From Trametes villosa (taxonomy: Eukaryota; Basidiomycota; Agaricomycetes; Polyporales; Polyporaceae): a stretch of DNA of 64,000 nt. The translations under genes were made by a program, and so were the position numbers. The stretch lies in NCBI GenBank assembly GCA_002964805.2, contig PUDQ02000010.1, forward strand, positions 1,922,001 to 1,986,000, given 5' to 3'. Positions 53,360 through 64,000 of this stretch are shown here, piece by piece; position 1 is the first letter of the stretch; every line of letters starts with the position of its first letter. Under the pieces are notes generated by a model. The model did not search any database, was not told where the DNA came from, and saw nothing but the letters and a program-made list of their open reading frames with translations.

Positions 53360-54427
53360 TTACCAGTACTGTTCGAAGACTGCCTTCCGCATGGTGTCCC
53401 GCCGATAATGAGGCGTCTCGCCCTCTGCAAGAGCCCAGCTACCCTCGTAGCCCCACGCGTAGCCCAAGCTCTTTCCGCCCATACCTGCCTGAGGCCTCCA
53501 AAATGTCGGCTGTACCGTAGGCTTCTCGCGCGTCTTACCCCTTCGTCGGCGTGGCTTTCTCGCCTCTGGCTGCGCTGGGGATGGCTCGGCGGTGATAATA
53601 GGGCAGCAAGTAGTTTTGGGGTGGTGGGGAGAGGGCGTGACGGGGAGGGTAAGGTCGACCGTGGCTGGATGCGGGGGCTTGGGAGCAGGCTTTGACCGTT
53701 CGAGTAGGAGCAGAGGGCAATCGGAGGGTGGAAGCTCCGCGCTCATAGTTTTGTGTTTCTTGCTCGCATTCGGTAGGGGCTGGGACCCTTGTCAACATGG
53801 CGGAAGAGCGCGCGCGAGAATAGGGACTCACTAAATATGGTTTGCGCGACTCGTTCATGACCCAGTCAAAATCCACGGCAACCTCTCTCGCGCGAGCTGC
53901 TCGGCGCTTTGCTTCTTCCTTCGTGTCCTCTGTCGGTGGGGCCAAAGGTCTGCCAAACTCATGTGAGTACTGACCTCTGCGGACAGTCGTACTTCGGCTC
54001 GCACATTATGACACGGGGCGCTTTCGGCGTGAGCAAAATAGGTTTGGGCTGCGCCGGGCCAGATAGCAGGCGGAACGCTTCATACGCTTGTCAGTTCGTG
54101 GGTATCACACAGGGGAAATTTCTGGGACGTACGGACTGCAACTATTAGCTCCTCCGGCTTCTCCTCCTTCGCCTCCTCGACCTTTCGCCGTTTCTTCTTG
54201 CGAGGTGATTCCCCTGCGGTAGAACCACTTGCATGCGCACTAGGCGGAAGAATGTCTTCGATCGACCGCTTCAGGATGCTCTCCAGTCGTGCAAGCATCT
54301 CTGCGCGTTCGGGGTGCATGCCAGTCGAAAGTTCCAGCTCGTCATCGGAGTCCTCCCGCAAGGCGGCCCTTGAGACCACGGCGGTCTGCTCGCTGAGAAA
54401 AGACGGGTTCGCGTGTTTTGGTATCAT
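53360..54427 (-). CDS. Hypothetical protein A1, intact member of a local duplicate pair
   Basis: Four minus-strand exons: 54427-54133, 54086-54005, 53949-53832 and 53779-53360 (304 aa). Blocks: MIPKHANPSFLSEQTAVVSR, HPERAEMLARLESILKRSIE (likely a short helix), the basic cluster SPRKKKRRKVEEAKEEK (nuclear import-like), PILLTPKAPRVII, then a predicted helix KEEAKRRAARAREVAVDFDW and VMNESRKPYL. The Pro-rich segment ends in RKPRRRRGKTREKP, PTFWRPQ and MGGKSLGYAWGYEGSW. The sequence alternates ordered blocks and linkers; I do not recognise the family. Two introns have sites conserved in the second copy at 63112-63926, which supports the model. Confidence 0.78.
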
Positions 54428-55758
54428 GCCGTCGAATAGCTGCCCACAGAAGAGGCGTTATGCGAGACTCCAGTGAGCGTAGACAGAGACTTTGTTCAGC
54501 GAGTTGTGCAAGCCTGTCGATCGGACTCCGGAGTGATCGTACACTCTACATCTAAGCGCCTATACTGCAGATAAGATAGGCATACTCCGAGCGATCGAAT
54601 CCCTCCGAGGGCAGGTGCTTATTTGCTTATCCTCGTCCTGCACACCGGTATGCGGCTTGTATGCGCTCAAACTGCCCGCTCCGAGCGGAAGCCTCCACGT
54701 ATAGAGTGTAAAGAAGCAGTTGCGAAAAGAGACCGCTAGATAATAAGTGACTGAGGAACAGCACACGCTATACATACGCTGTACAATTGTGAATGCCACG
54801 ACCGGCCGGCGCCGCAGATAGGGGCTACGTCTATCTCGCAGTCCAGACCGATACGCTCCTCCCTCTGCTCAACACCCCAGAAAACAGATCCTCACAGCGC
54901 TGCTATTGGGCGGAATACACACCCGCACATCCGCAGATGAACGTGCGAGCGGTGGGTGAATGGGCGGGAGGCACGGTTGTCGGAGGGACGGAAGCTAGCC
55001 AAACTGAGACCAAACATGACGCTTGGTTCCCGCGCGGCGCTCCTCCAGCCCGCGGCTCGCGCTAAGCACGCCGTCCCTCTTCGCACCGCCCGCCATCTCC
55101 CCGCCAGCTCCGCCGCCGCCGCAGCGAGGACAAGCCCTCAAGCAGGCCCGTCAGCATCTCTACCGGCGACCTACCTCCATACTCGTGCAGTGCCTCGCTT
55201 GAACGACCCCCAGCTCGTCTTCCGACCCCGAGGCGCGCCCTTTGTCTCCTGACTGCCGCAGTGAGTATATATCAAATTAGTGGGAGTGGAACCCGGCAAA
55301 TGGACGTTGGAAGTGGGCTGGTGGAAGTAGGGGCTTGTGTCGAATGGAGGTGGGAGCCTGTGTCGAGTGGAAGTGGGAGCTTGTGTCGAGTGGAAGTGGA
55401 AGTGGCCCGCCTCGCTCATCTTTCCGCGTGACGAGCACGGACGCGTTCGCATTCAATGCGGCGGCCGGCCGCGCATATTGTTGCGCTCCTCCCATCACAT
55501 TCGCTGCTACCTCGCTACTCGCTGCTTGAATCTATGGCACGCAGAAATTCAAGCAGCGAGTACCCGAATCTCTGCCCTACCCCCCGCTGGCTCGAACTTC
55601 AGGAGGTCTAATAACCTTCAACAGCGTCATACCACCCGCAGTCTAGTGCCTGCAGCTTCTGCCCGTCCGCTGCAGCAGCCCCCACTGCCTGTATCTCCAC
55701 CTCAACCTACTCGCAGCCCATACACCACCCTTACCTCCCGCCAACGCCCCGCCCCACG
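54428..55758. other. Intergenic with a small minisatellite
   Basis: A 1.33 kb stretch between A1 (minus) and MAF1 (plus). Open frames at 54793-55065 and 54956-55252 lack any family resemblance. The part just 5' of A1 resembles the sequence at the right window edge. Upstream of MAF1 it is C/T-rich. Confidence 0.5.
55333..55401 (+). repeat. Three tandem 23-bp units
   Basis: Units at 55333-55355, 55356-55378 and 55379-55401 read close to GCTTGTGTCGAGTGGAAGTG + GGA, with one to three changes each. Adjacent shorter GTGGAAGT pieces extend on both sides. Confidence 0.85.
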
Positions 55759-56607
55759 ATGAAGTACATCGAGATTCCCGACCTCTCCCGCCTCGCCCAG
55801 GCGCTCACCCACGAGGGCCCCGAGTGCTCCGTGCACACGCGCATCGAGGCGTACAGCTGCAAGCACATCAAGCGCGACAAGAAGCTCTTCCGCTCGCTCG
55901 AATCCGCATACGCCGACGAGGTCTCGCACTCGCCCCCGCTCCCCTCGGACATGCTCGACCGCGAGGGCGAGATGACGCCGTTCGGGCCGATGCAGGAGAG
56001 CCAGGCGCGGAAGACGCTGTACCTGCTCATCGCGACGCTCAACGTCGCCTTCCCGGACCACGAGTTCTCCGACGTGCGCCCCGCGCACTTCACCCGCGAG
56101 GAGAGCGGCGCGAGCGTGCTCAACGCGCTCTCCACCACGCTCGTCGCCCCACAGCGCGCGGGCCTGCACGCGCCGCGCACGTACTCGTCCTACCCGCCCG
56201 CGTCGTCCGACTTCTTCCCCTCCTCCGTGCCGACCTCGTCGTCCCCGCTCGACTTCTACGTCCGCCCGAGCCCCCGCGCGCCGCCCAAGGCGCAGTCCGG
56301 CACGCACCCCGCGCTCTACGACGCGCTCAACAAGGCGATCGCGCTCGCGGACTGCGAGGTGTACTCGTACACGCCCGACATCGAGTTCGACCCGCATGCG
56401 GACGACGACGACGACGAAGACGATCTGCCCGCGGGCGAGAGCGACTCGGACGACGACGACGGCGTGCAGTTCCAGTTTGACGACTACGACGTCGACGAGG
56501 CGCCCCCGCGGCGGCGCAGCACGGGATCGAGCGATGAATCGGACGGCGTCTTGCGCGGGCGGCCGATGCGTCGGCGGCGCGGCGCACTGCTCTGGAGCTC
56601 GCATTGA
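55759..56607 (+). CDS. MAF1: MAF1, repressor of RNA polymerase III
   Basis: Intronless, 282 aa. MAF1 binds Pol III and blocks transcription of tRNA and 5S genes under stress or starvation. Landmarks of the family: MKYIEIPDLSRLAQAL start, RIEAYSCKHIKRDKKLFRSL (A box), SPFGPM-like MTPFGPMQESQARKTLYLL, ATLNVAFPDHEFSDVRPAHF (B box), CEVYSYTPDIEFDP and a C-terminal ALLWSSH. An Asp-rich stretch (DDDDDEDDL) separates the folded part from the tail. RRRSTGSS fits a protein kinase A site followed by RRRRG; in yeast, PKA sites next to nuclear signals govern MAF1 localisation, so similar control is plausible here. Confidence 0.95.
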   Translation: MKYIEIPDLSRLAQALTHEGPECSVHTRIEAYSCKHIKRDKKLFRSLESAYADEVSHSPPLPSDMLDREGEMTPFGPMQESQARKTLYLLIATLNVAFPDHEFSDVRPAHFTREESGASVLNALSTTLVAPQRAGLHAPRTYSSYPPASSDFFPSSVPTSSSPLDFYVRPSPRAPPKAQSGTHPALYDALNKAIALADCEVYSYTPDIEFDPHADDDDDEDDLPAGESDSDDDDGVQFQFDDYDVDEAPPRRRSTGSSDESDGVLRGRPMRRRRGALLWSSH

Positions 56608-57088
56608 TTCTTCCTGAACCGGAAGCAGAAGCGGATCCTCTTTATCTCCGTGTGGGCGCGCTCGAAGGGCGTGTCGTCGTGGACGGGCGAGGACGTGTCG
56701 GGAGCCCTGAGGTGGTCGGGGCGGACGGGCAGATGTAGAGTATCTCGGGTAGCTGCAATATATTTCGTTCGCGCCGACGGACAGATCTGCGTGCGAGGGG
56801 TGCGATCGCGGGGGAGGCGAAGTGCGGACGCGGGCTCGCGTCGGCGGAGTGCGAGTGCCTGTATCGCGGCGGGGGATCTGTGGACGGGTGGAGAAGTAAA
56901 ACGAACCTCTGCGTGTGTTCTGGGGGCTAGTTGGAGTATTCTGGGGGTGTATTCTGAGAGCGTGCTGGTGTGTTCTATGGCTCGAGAGGGCGCCGAGAAA
57001 GCATCGAGGGGAAGGCGAACATATGTGTATTCTGAGGCCGACAGAGCTAAATACATGGCCGGAACTCGTCCCCTCCTTCGCACGCCGT
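56608..57088. other. 3' region of MAF1
   Basis: A 481 bp stretch after the MAF1 stop. No coding features; presumed 3' untranslated and intergenic sequence. Confidence 0.5.
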
Positions 57089-57472
57089 TCACCCGCCCGC
57101 GCGCGACGCCCCCGCTGCCCTACATCCTCTGATAACCCGGGCGAACGCACCAGCCGCCGTGCCTCGCATTCCCCCAGAGACGCGGTCGGTAATGCGCCGC
57201 GGCGGGTCGTAGACCTCGTTGAGCGTGCGCGGGATGTACGAGGGCATGAACACCTCGTCTCCGTGTGCCTTGTCCCCTGCCCCGCCCTGCTCGCCGCTCT
57301 CCGGCGTGCCGACGTCGCCAGCGATCCGGAGAAGCTGAGGACACGCCTCCGTGGGCCTGTAGCGCGCGGAAAGACGGTTAGCATGCAAAACCGGAACAGA
57401 AAACTCGCCTCCGCATGCACAGATTGCTCGGGCGCGACCAGGGAATGCTGGACCCGTGAGCCTCGCGCCCAT
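57089..57472 (-). pseudogene. RIO1-like C-terminal fragment
   Basis: Within a minus-strand open frame, about 57265-57203 encodes DEVFMPSYIPRTLNEVYDP, which strongly resembles the conserved C-terminal motif of RIO1 atypical kinases (SYIPRTLNEVYD). The match breaks off right after it, where RIO1 continues ERD. A possible intron lies upstream, ending CTACAG with a TGCTAAC branch site, but its donor would be GCGAGT rather than GTGAGT. I find no kinase domain (STGKEA, HADLSEYN or IDVSQ motifs) upstream. Best read as a remnant of a RIO1 copy. Confidence 0.35.
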
Positions 57473-60400
57473 CCGGTTTCTTCGGCCGCCTGCCTACTTT
57501 TCGCTCCCCGAGCAGCTCGTGCACGCCGCAGAACCGCCGGAGACCCTACCGGCGGCACCCAGGTCGAGCAGGCTCTCGTCCGGGCCGCAGCGCGGTCGCC
57601 CGCGTCTGCGCATGCCGCAGAACGAAGCTACGGCGCCGGGAGGAGGTGCGTCAGTATTCGGACACAAGCACCTCGGCAGGACACTCACCAATGCGATATC
57701 CGGCGCAGTTCGCCCTCCGTCTCGCGCCCGTCCTCCCAGCACGCGCACCCGCCCAGCTCCTCGCGCTCCACTCCGCCGCCGCACTCGCCCAGCTCCCGGT
57801 CTTTCGTGCGGGCGCACCGGTGCCCGCGAGCACGAACAGCAGACATCCTGCCTCCCCGCGCGGCCGGAGGACGGCGTGGAGGCATCCGGCGCGGCGGCGC
57901 GGCGAACTAGAGCCCATGCCGGTTAGATCTACGCTGCTCAGCCCCCCGCCGCGGACGGCGATCGCGCGCACGCACCTCGCGATGGGGATGACCCGGGCTA
58001 CCGCGCCCTTGACACCCGTGTGCGCACACATAGCCGAAGGTGAGTTTCTCGGCGTCGGATACATCTGTATGTACTCACCTCGTCGCGGCCATGCAGTCCC
58101 GACGACCCCGCAGAGTCTGGCCGAGCTTCAGATCGAAACAGCGCCGGGACGGCGCAAGGTTCGAACGGAGACTCCGGACGGGCTTACAGAGGCCCCGGGG
58201 AATCGCCCCCTCGAGTCGCACCGCTGCAGGCCCGTCCGGCGCAGTGCCATTCACGCGCTGCTCGTCTGGAAGAACACACTCACCTGTGCAGACGTCCCGA
58301 GCCGCCGTTTGCTGCTCCCCGGAACTCAGAAACTCTCTCGCGAGCCCCTGACAGTCCCCGCTTCGTTCGGACGCTCAGACGTCTCCGAGGGACACTAACT
58401 CCGCGCTTGCACCGCAGAATGCCGCCCCTGCCGTGCCTGCGCTTCCGAGCTCTCCGGACCCGAGGCTGCCGCCGGCTGCAACGGACCAGCGGCCTGCTTC
58501 GTAGAGGCGGAGCGCTCACGCCCGAGCGTGAATGGACGATGGCAGGCGACGAGCCTTGCCTCCCCGCGTTCGCGCAGCCTGTTCAGAGTAAATCAGACGG
58601 GTTTCAAGGAGACAGAGCACGCCCCGACCCACGCCTCGCCGTCCACAGCGCGCTTGGAAGCGGCCGAGCTTGGACCCTCGGAGAGCGTCTTGTCGGGGGG
58701 CGGATCACGCTCCAGAACGCCTTGAAGAGATGTGCACGGCAGATGCACGCGGTCAGCAGCCACCGAGAGGCAGCAGTGACCAAGGGGAGGAATTCCCAAC
58801 GCCCCCGACGCTCCTGCACCCGGGAGCGAGAAGAGAGACGTTGGGCAGCGCCGGGGAGCTGCAGGCCGCTTGTAGCTTGCTGGGGTGTTGCTGCAGCGTA
58901 GTCGCAGCCCGCGCGAGCGCGACGGCCGACTCTAACCGTCGTCGGCAGTCCCCGTCGCGATCTGCGTGTGTGGAGGCAGCGGCACCAAGTAGCACGCGGC
59001 CGACGCGTACTCTGCTCTCCGCTGCGTCTCCCCAGTGAGCGTGCAGTGCTCTCCATACCCGCCACGCTCGCCAGACGTCGCTGCCGCGTCCTCCAGGACG
59101 TCACGGAGAGGCAGGCGCAAGGGGGACGCGAGACGGCGTAGGCCGCCGCTCGAAGCCCTCGCGGTCGTCGCTGCCGGCCATGGCATCTCTCCTCCGACGT
59201 GAGCCCGCTATGCTCGCCGTCTCCGCCCTGTCCGTGCTCACTCCCCCTGCAGCCACAGTACGTGCGTCCGCCACCCGCGCTCTGCACACCCAGACGGCGC
59301 CCGCCACCGTCCCCAGCGCGCTCGCGGCCTGCAGCGAGAGGAGACGGTCTTCCAACCTCGACAGTGCTGCACAACGCGACACTCACCACATCGAAGCCTC
59401 ACGCCGCAGCGGCCGACCTCCCGGATCCGTGCGTGCGCCAGAACGCGTACAAGGTCGTTTGAGAGGACACCGACGAGTTCATATCTGCATATCTGCGATT
59501 AAGAGAAGAAAGGGGACACGCGATACCGGAAGAGTGCGTACCGTCGCGCAGCGGGGCACCCAGAGTGCAGGAAGTAGCGCGTCCGACGATGTCTGTCTTT
59601 CGGCTGCAGCGTGGAGTCGCTCCTCGGCAGAGAGACTGGGAGCGGGGGGGCGACTCGGGCGGTACACGCGTGGCGTGTGTTCTTCGAGCCGTGTCTGCGT
59701 CTTTCGGATGTTGGTTTCCCGCGGGATCGCGGCCGCGAGGGCTGGGAGGTGTATCGTTGGTTCGGAGTGCACGGCAAAAACAATGCCGGCGGGAGGGGAT
59801 GCGCGGCGAAGAGGGGCTCGCCTACCTGGTGTGCCCATCTCCACGCCGCGAGTGTCTGCGTGCTGCTGGTACGGATGGTCGCCTTGTGGTCGTCCGAGGC
59901 GGACCGGCGCGAAGGGGCGGGACTTGCACGTCGAAGGACTCGGGTTGCACCCTCGCTCACGACCGACGCCGACACACATCTTCGCAGGTCCGGCTCGCGT
60001 CGCTCGGCGCATCGGCCGCGTTCCTGTGCGAGAGACGACGCGTGCCGAGGTATGTAGGGTGAATGGGGACGGGGAGGAGAGCACGGCCTGCGAGGGGTGC
60101 GGAGGCAGGAGAGGAGGGCGAGGACCACGGTGCCGTCCGCACAGGGAGACGACGCGCAAAATTTCGCCGCTCACGCAAACCGGGACGAGCGCGGCCTGCC
60201 GCAGGAGATCGCGAGGCAACCCTGTCGTCCTGCCGTTGAGTGTAGTAGAGATGCGACAGAACAGGAAATAGCACCACTCACATGTACCGGCGTGTAAGCC
60301 GCCGCGCTGCGCGCTCGCGAACAAGGTCCAGGCAAGTAACTACAGTACTCATTCCCCCGGGCCCCGCTTTTCGGTCGCCGTCTGGGACGACGGTTGTGGT

Positions 60401-63111
60401 GCCCAGCGGTGCGTCCTGCACACCCTGCAGTTTCTGCGGCACTCTCGCGACTAGAAACTACGGGTGCTCACCTCGACATGGCAAGCAGCAGTACGAAGTG
60501 TGTAGTAGCCGTACGCCGGGATGCTTGCATCGTGTTCAGGCGGCTGTGCGGCGCGCCTGCGTCTGGAGCTCCTGCCGGCAGCTGATGGGGTGCCCGAGTC
60601 TAATGGACACGCTAGGAAAGATACAAGCGCATGGGGGCCGGGCGCGAGCGAGCTCCAGCGGAGGACTCGGAGTCGTGAGAAGGGCTGCACGGAATAGTTA
60701 GGGCGATGGCTGTCTTCAGACAGCTGCTCGGCTTCGCTCCAGTTCTCACCGTCCATGGACCAAGCGCATGCCGTACACGGCGAAGACTTTGTGGATCCTC
60801 CCTGCCCGGCCGCGTCGATGCTCGTACGCAGCCCGTCCCACCTCGAAGACACTCGCGGGCGTGGTGATTCTTGAGAGGCCGCAGTCGCGAGCTGCGCGAA
60901 TGCGACAAAACGATGTATTCTAGAGAGATATCGGACACACAATCGTTCGTGAGACGGTACTCTGCTCCCGAATAACCACACCGATCGAAGCCCGAACTTA
61001 CGAGAGTGTGTGATCTCGGAGTGCCTTCGATTTCGCGTCAAACAACGCCGTCGGTCGAGCGCGAACGGGACGGCGGCAGCCAATCCTGCAGTGTATGAGG
61101 AGGTGTGTAAGTATGACGGTTCGAAGCTGCACGGTCCTGCCGCCGTGCAATAATGCGCACGGCGGGAAGGGGCGTGCAGCGCAAGCCGTGGATGCTCCCG
61201 CACGGCCCGTATCCCACGAAGCCCTCACGAGACGCAGGTGGAACCGACAGAGATACGTGCCGATCTGTTCCCGCTCCCGAGCTGCAGCTTCTGCTAACGC
61301 GGGCGAGCGGTCTGGACCACACGACGGCCATGCCCGACGTCGGGTCGGCTTGAAGCATCTCCCCATTCGACGAATGCCGAACGGGGGATGCCCTCTGCAG
61401 CGCGCCGTTGCGACGCACAAGAACGGGACGCTGTGCACGGCAGAGACGTGCTACGCCGCCGCACACAAGGTCTGGGTCGTGTGGCCACTCACCTGCATCG
61501 AGGGCGAGACGGTCGCATGACGTCCCGAGACGCGAACCGAGCGGGCGGGGATCGCGAACGCCGTACGTACTAGGTCCCTGGCGCACCCTCCCGCCGACGC
61601 GCGTCGTGCGCTGGTTGGTGCCGTCCGACGCCCCTGCACAGCTCCCCCGAGCTCCCCGCCTCGCGAGCCGAACGCGAGCGGCGGACGTCCGACGCGGACG
61701 CAGCGTACGCACGCCTGCGTCGAGCCCTCTGCCCATGCTCGCCGTCGATTGGTCCGGCACGGGGTCAGGCGGCAGAGGGACGTGCACGGGCGGCCGCGAC
61801 ACGTCTGCCCTGCTCGCTTGCGATGCGGGTCGGATCGAGGAGAGCTCATAAGTACACGGGGCGCGGAATCCGTGCGGGCACACACACCTCTTCCCCCCTC
61901 CCCCAACTCCGCGTCCGCGACGCCGTCAGGTACGTCCCCGACGCCCACCCGTGCTTCGCGCTGAGCCGTCCCGCACGTAGCCGTCCCCGACGCCGCCCTG
62001 CATCCCGAACGTCCCCCGACAGCGACCGACGGCCAGGGTGCGTCCTCGTACGGTACGTGCAGTCGCGCACTCTCACCGGAGCCCGTCGCGGCGCTGACGA
62101 CATGCAGCCTCGACGCGAGCGCGTCCGCGGCTGTCTGCGCTCGGTAGGCCCCGCGCTTCTCTCGCCTCGCTGCACTAACGAGTGCCGCGGCTCCTCTCCC
62201 TGCAGATCGTACGGAGCCTCCTAGAAAGCAGACCAGGTAAGCTCTTGACACGCACCTCGAACACTACGCACGCCGTTCACTCCTCTCGCACCTACAGCTC
62301 TGTACAAACCCCTTTTCGGAGCGCGCAAACGCGACGCACGCGTGAGTCCCCGTTCGCGCCCGCTCCCCGCTCGAGCAGACCACGCTCACACCTCCAACTC
62401 ACCGAACAGCCCGCCCGCGGCACGAAGAACAGGCCGAACGAGACGGTACGTACCTCGTCGTCTCCCGGCACGCGAGGGCGGCGGCTCCACCCACCTGGTT
62501 TTCAGTAACGTCACACGGGGGTCTCTGCGAGAGACTGGGGATGCGAGGGGCGTAGGGCACGCGGGGTTTCGTAGTACGTACCTGTAGCAGTACGAAGAGC
62601 GGCGGGAGCCGGGGGGAGACGGCACAGAACGACGGCGCGACGGCCCCGCGGTCGCGCGAGGTGGCGGCGAGCACGCCTCGGCCGGGGACAGCGGTAGCCA
62701 GGCAGAAATATGCCGCCCGCCTCGCCGCCGCGCCGCCTTGGCTACTGCCCGCGTACGGCGTGGGGCGAGCTCGACGAGCGCACTGTGAGGGCGGCCGCTC
62801 GGGCGGAGTCTGCCAGTGGAGTCGAGCGCCGGGCGCGTCGTCCTCCGAATCGTCAGGGTCGGAGAGCGAGAGGGGGGCGCGGGCGTGGGGACCTGTGGGC
62901 CTCAGACGATCCGCCGCTGCTGCCCGGCGCGCGAGACGGTGGTGGCGGGGTGACGCGGCGTGCCGTGAGAGGTTTCTTGCAGGGAAGAGGGCGGGCGCAG
63001 AACGTCGGTTGCACCGCCGGCTTCTCGCGCGCCTTGCCTCTTCGTCGGTGGGACTTGCTCGCCTCTGGCCGCACTGGAGACGGCTCGGCGGTGATGACGG
63101 GCAGTAGGTAG
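57473..63111. other. GC-rich stretch without a supported gene
   Basis: 5.6 kb of very GC-rich DNA, full of overlapping Arg/Ala/Pro-rich frames on both strands, none with a recognisable domain. Splice-like signals are common: ACTCAC (minus-strand GTGAGT) near 57679, 58073, 58277, 59383, 60277, 61489 and 62397, and CTGCAG at about eleven places between 58.2 and 62.2 kb. Some pair into intron-sized intervals, for instance GTGAGT...TACTGAC...GTAG at about 57685-57625 on minus. These may be leftovers of decayed spliced genes or chance in GC-rich DNA. Confidence 0.45.
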
Positions 63112-64000
63112 CTATGGGCAGGTGGGGAGAGGGCTTAACGGGGAGGGTAGGGTCGACTGTGGCGGGATGCGGGGGCTTGGAGGCTGGCTGGAGCTGTTCG
63201 AGGATGAGGGGAGGGAGCCGGAGGGTGAGAGCTCCGCACTGATGAACTTGTGTTCCTTGTTCGCATTCGGTACGGGCTGGGATCCTGCAAGTTAGCATAG
63301 CGATTGGGCGAGCGGGCGAATGGGCATACTTACCAGGTACGATTTGCGACTCATTCACAATCCAGTCGACGCCCACAGCGACCTCGCGCGCGTGAGCTGC
63401 CCTGCGCTCGGCTGCCTCTTTCGTGTACTCCGTCGTAGGGGCCAAGGGTCTACGGAAATAAATGTCAGTTCCGAGCTTCACGGCGAGTTGCACTTCCTGA
63501 GGGTCTCACATGATCACGCACGGCGCTTTCAGCGCGAGCGGAATGGGTTTGAGTTGCGCAGCGCCAGAGATCAAGCGGCACGCTTCAGGTGGTGTGTATC
63601 ATTCAATGAGTTCGCGTAGGGGTATGGGAGGGGGACGTACGAACGGCAACCGGCTCCTCCGGCTTCTCCTCCTTCGCCTCCTCGACCTTCCACCGGTGCT
63701 TCTTGCGAGGCGCATCCCCGTTTGTAAAGGCCCCCGCATACGTACTAAGAGGGAAAACGTCTTCAATCGACCGCTTCAGGATGGCCTCCAGTCGCGCAAG
63801 CATGTCTGCGCGTTCCGGGTGCATGCCAGTCGGAAGTTGCAGATCGGAGTCCTCCCGCAGGGCGGCCCTCGAGACCACGGTAGTTTGTTCACTGAGAAAG
63901 GACGGATTCTCGTGTTTCGGTATCATAGCACCTGCTCAGACTCCAGAGACGAGGCGCCAGAGGCCCAGAGTGAGTGAGCGTAGAAAGAGACTCTGTGCAA
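63005..64000 (-). repeat. Direct duplication of the A1 locus (53.4-54.5 kb)
   Basis: Homology covers the gene body and its 5' flank: AGTGAGCGTAGACAGAGACT at about 54473-54492 against GAGTGAGCGTAGAAAGAGAC near 63970-63990. It reaches the right window edge, so the full extent cannot be seen. Orientation is the same as A1, with a 9.5 kb offset. Confidence 0.75.
63112..63926 (-). pseudogene. Truncated, frameshifted copy A2 of protein A1
   Basis: Using the same four-exon plan as A1, exons are 63926-63641, 63582-63510, 63449-63334 and 63284 to a stop at 63114-63112 (215 codons). The first three exons match A1 closely: MIPKHENPSFLSEQTTVVSR, HPERADMLARLEAILKRSIE, EAKEEKPEE, KAPCVII and REVAVGVDWIVNES. 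In exon 4 a 1-bp loss shifts the frame within the Pro-rich segment, which then reaches TAG early. A second 1-bp loss lies further on, and the A1-like nucleotide sequence continues to about 63005 in another frame. The conserved end of A1 (GKSLGYAWGYEGSW) is missing. Either a pseudogene or a shortened paralogue. Confidence 0.7.

Noticed and set aside
54956..55252. Possible small mitochondrial protein
   Set aside because: Only an Ala/Arg-rich frame; no conserved block and no support from splice sites or promoter.
55702..57558. 618-codon open frame on minus, antisense to MAF1
   Set aside because: MAF1 on plus is certain from conserved blocks; the antisense frame is Arg/Val-rich and reflects GC-rich third positions.
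1..64000. CRISPR array, bacterial operons, rRNA genes
   Set aside because: Eukaryotic spliced genes throughout; no regularly spaced direct repeats or rRNA sequence seen.

Overview
The window comes from a filamentous basidiomycete, most likely an Agaricomycete wood decayer of the Trametes/Pycnoporus type. The evidence is GC-rich coding sequence broken by many 48-65 bp GT-AG introns with CTGAC/CTAAC-like branch points, tight gene spacing, and three genes for AA14 copper oxygenases, a family founded on white-rot Polyporales. The spliced models below were built by hand. Every multi-exon model given exact exons has a total length divisible by three and a phase that agrees at each junction. There is no CRISPR array, no rRNA and no tRNA that I can support.

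Layout, left to right. 0-3 kb: a partial single-pass membrane protein (-) diverging from the complex I assembly factor CIA30 (+). 4.5-6 kb: AA14 copy 1. 7.3-12.8 kb: a coiled-coil unknown and a secreted serine carboxypeptidase (S10). 13-18.2 kb: DUF4604 (-) head-to-head with the succinate dehydrogenase assembly factor SDHAF3 (+), then cyanase (+) tail-to-tail with a DUF1479 oxygenase-like gene (-). 18.9-24 kb: a divergent 17-exon beta-tubulin (-) and an intronless low-complexity membrane-anchored protein (+). 24.4-32.5 kb: AA14 copies 2 and 3 (both -) alternating with two acidic or Ser-rich unknowns (+). 32.9-42.1 kb: two PHO84-type phosphate:H+ symporters, divergent around a 4.8 kb stretch with no recognisable gene. 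42.9-46 kb: a tandem pair of CCHC zinc-knuckle genes, one intact and one broken. 46.8-51.4 kb: NOP15/NIFK (-) head-to-head with CDC16/APC6 (+). 52-56.6 kb: a small membrane protein, an unknown nuclear-type protein (copy A1) and MAF1. 56.6-64 kb: a very GC-rich, gene-poor stretch with a RIO1-like tail fragment, ending in a truncated second copy (A2) of the 53-54 kb gene.

Functional threads. Lignocellulose attack and nutrient capture are represented by AA14 x3, the S10 peptidase, PHO84 x2 and cyanase. Housekeeping is represented by complex I and II assembly, ribosome biogenesis (NOP15), Pol III repression (MAF1), the anaphase-promoting complex and tubulin. Four local duplications (AA14, PHO84, zinc-knuckle, A1/A2) suggest an actively duplicating region.

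The observations most worth a second look are: the beta-tubulin paralogue, which differs from the norm at all three classic benzimidazole positions (167, 198, 200) and is assembled through 9- and 12-nt exons; the AA14 trio, with a complete copper brace, differing intron sets and a shared basic C-terminal exon; and the zinc-knuckle pair.
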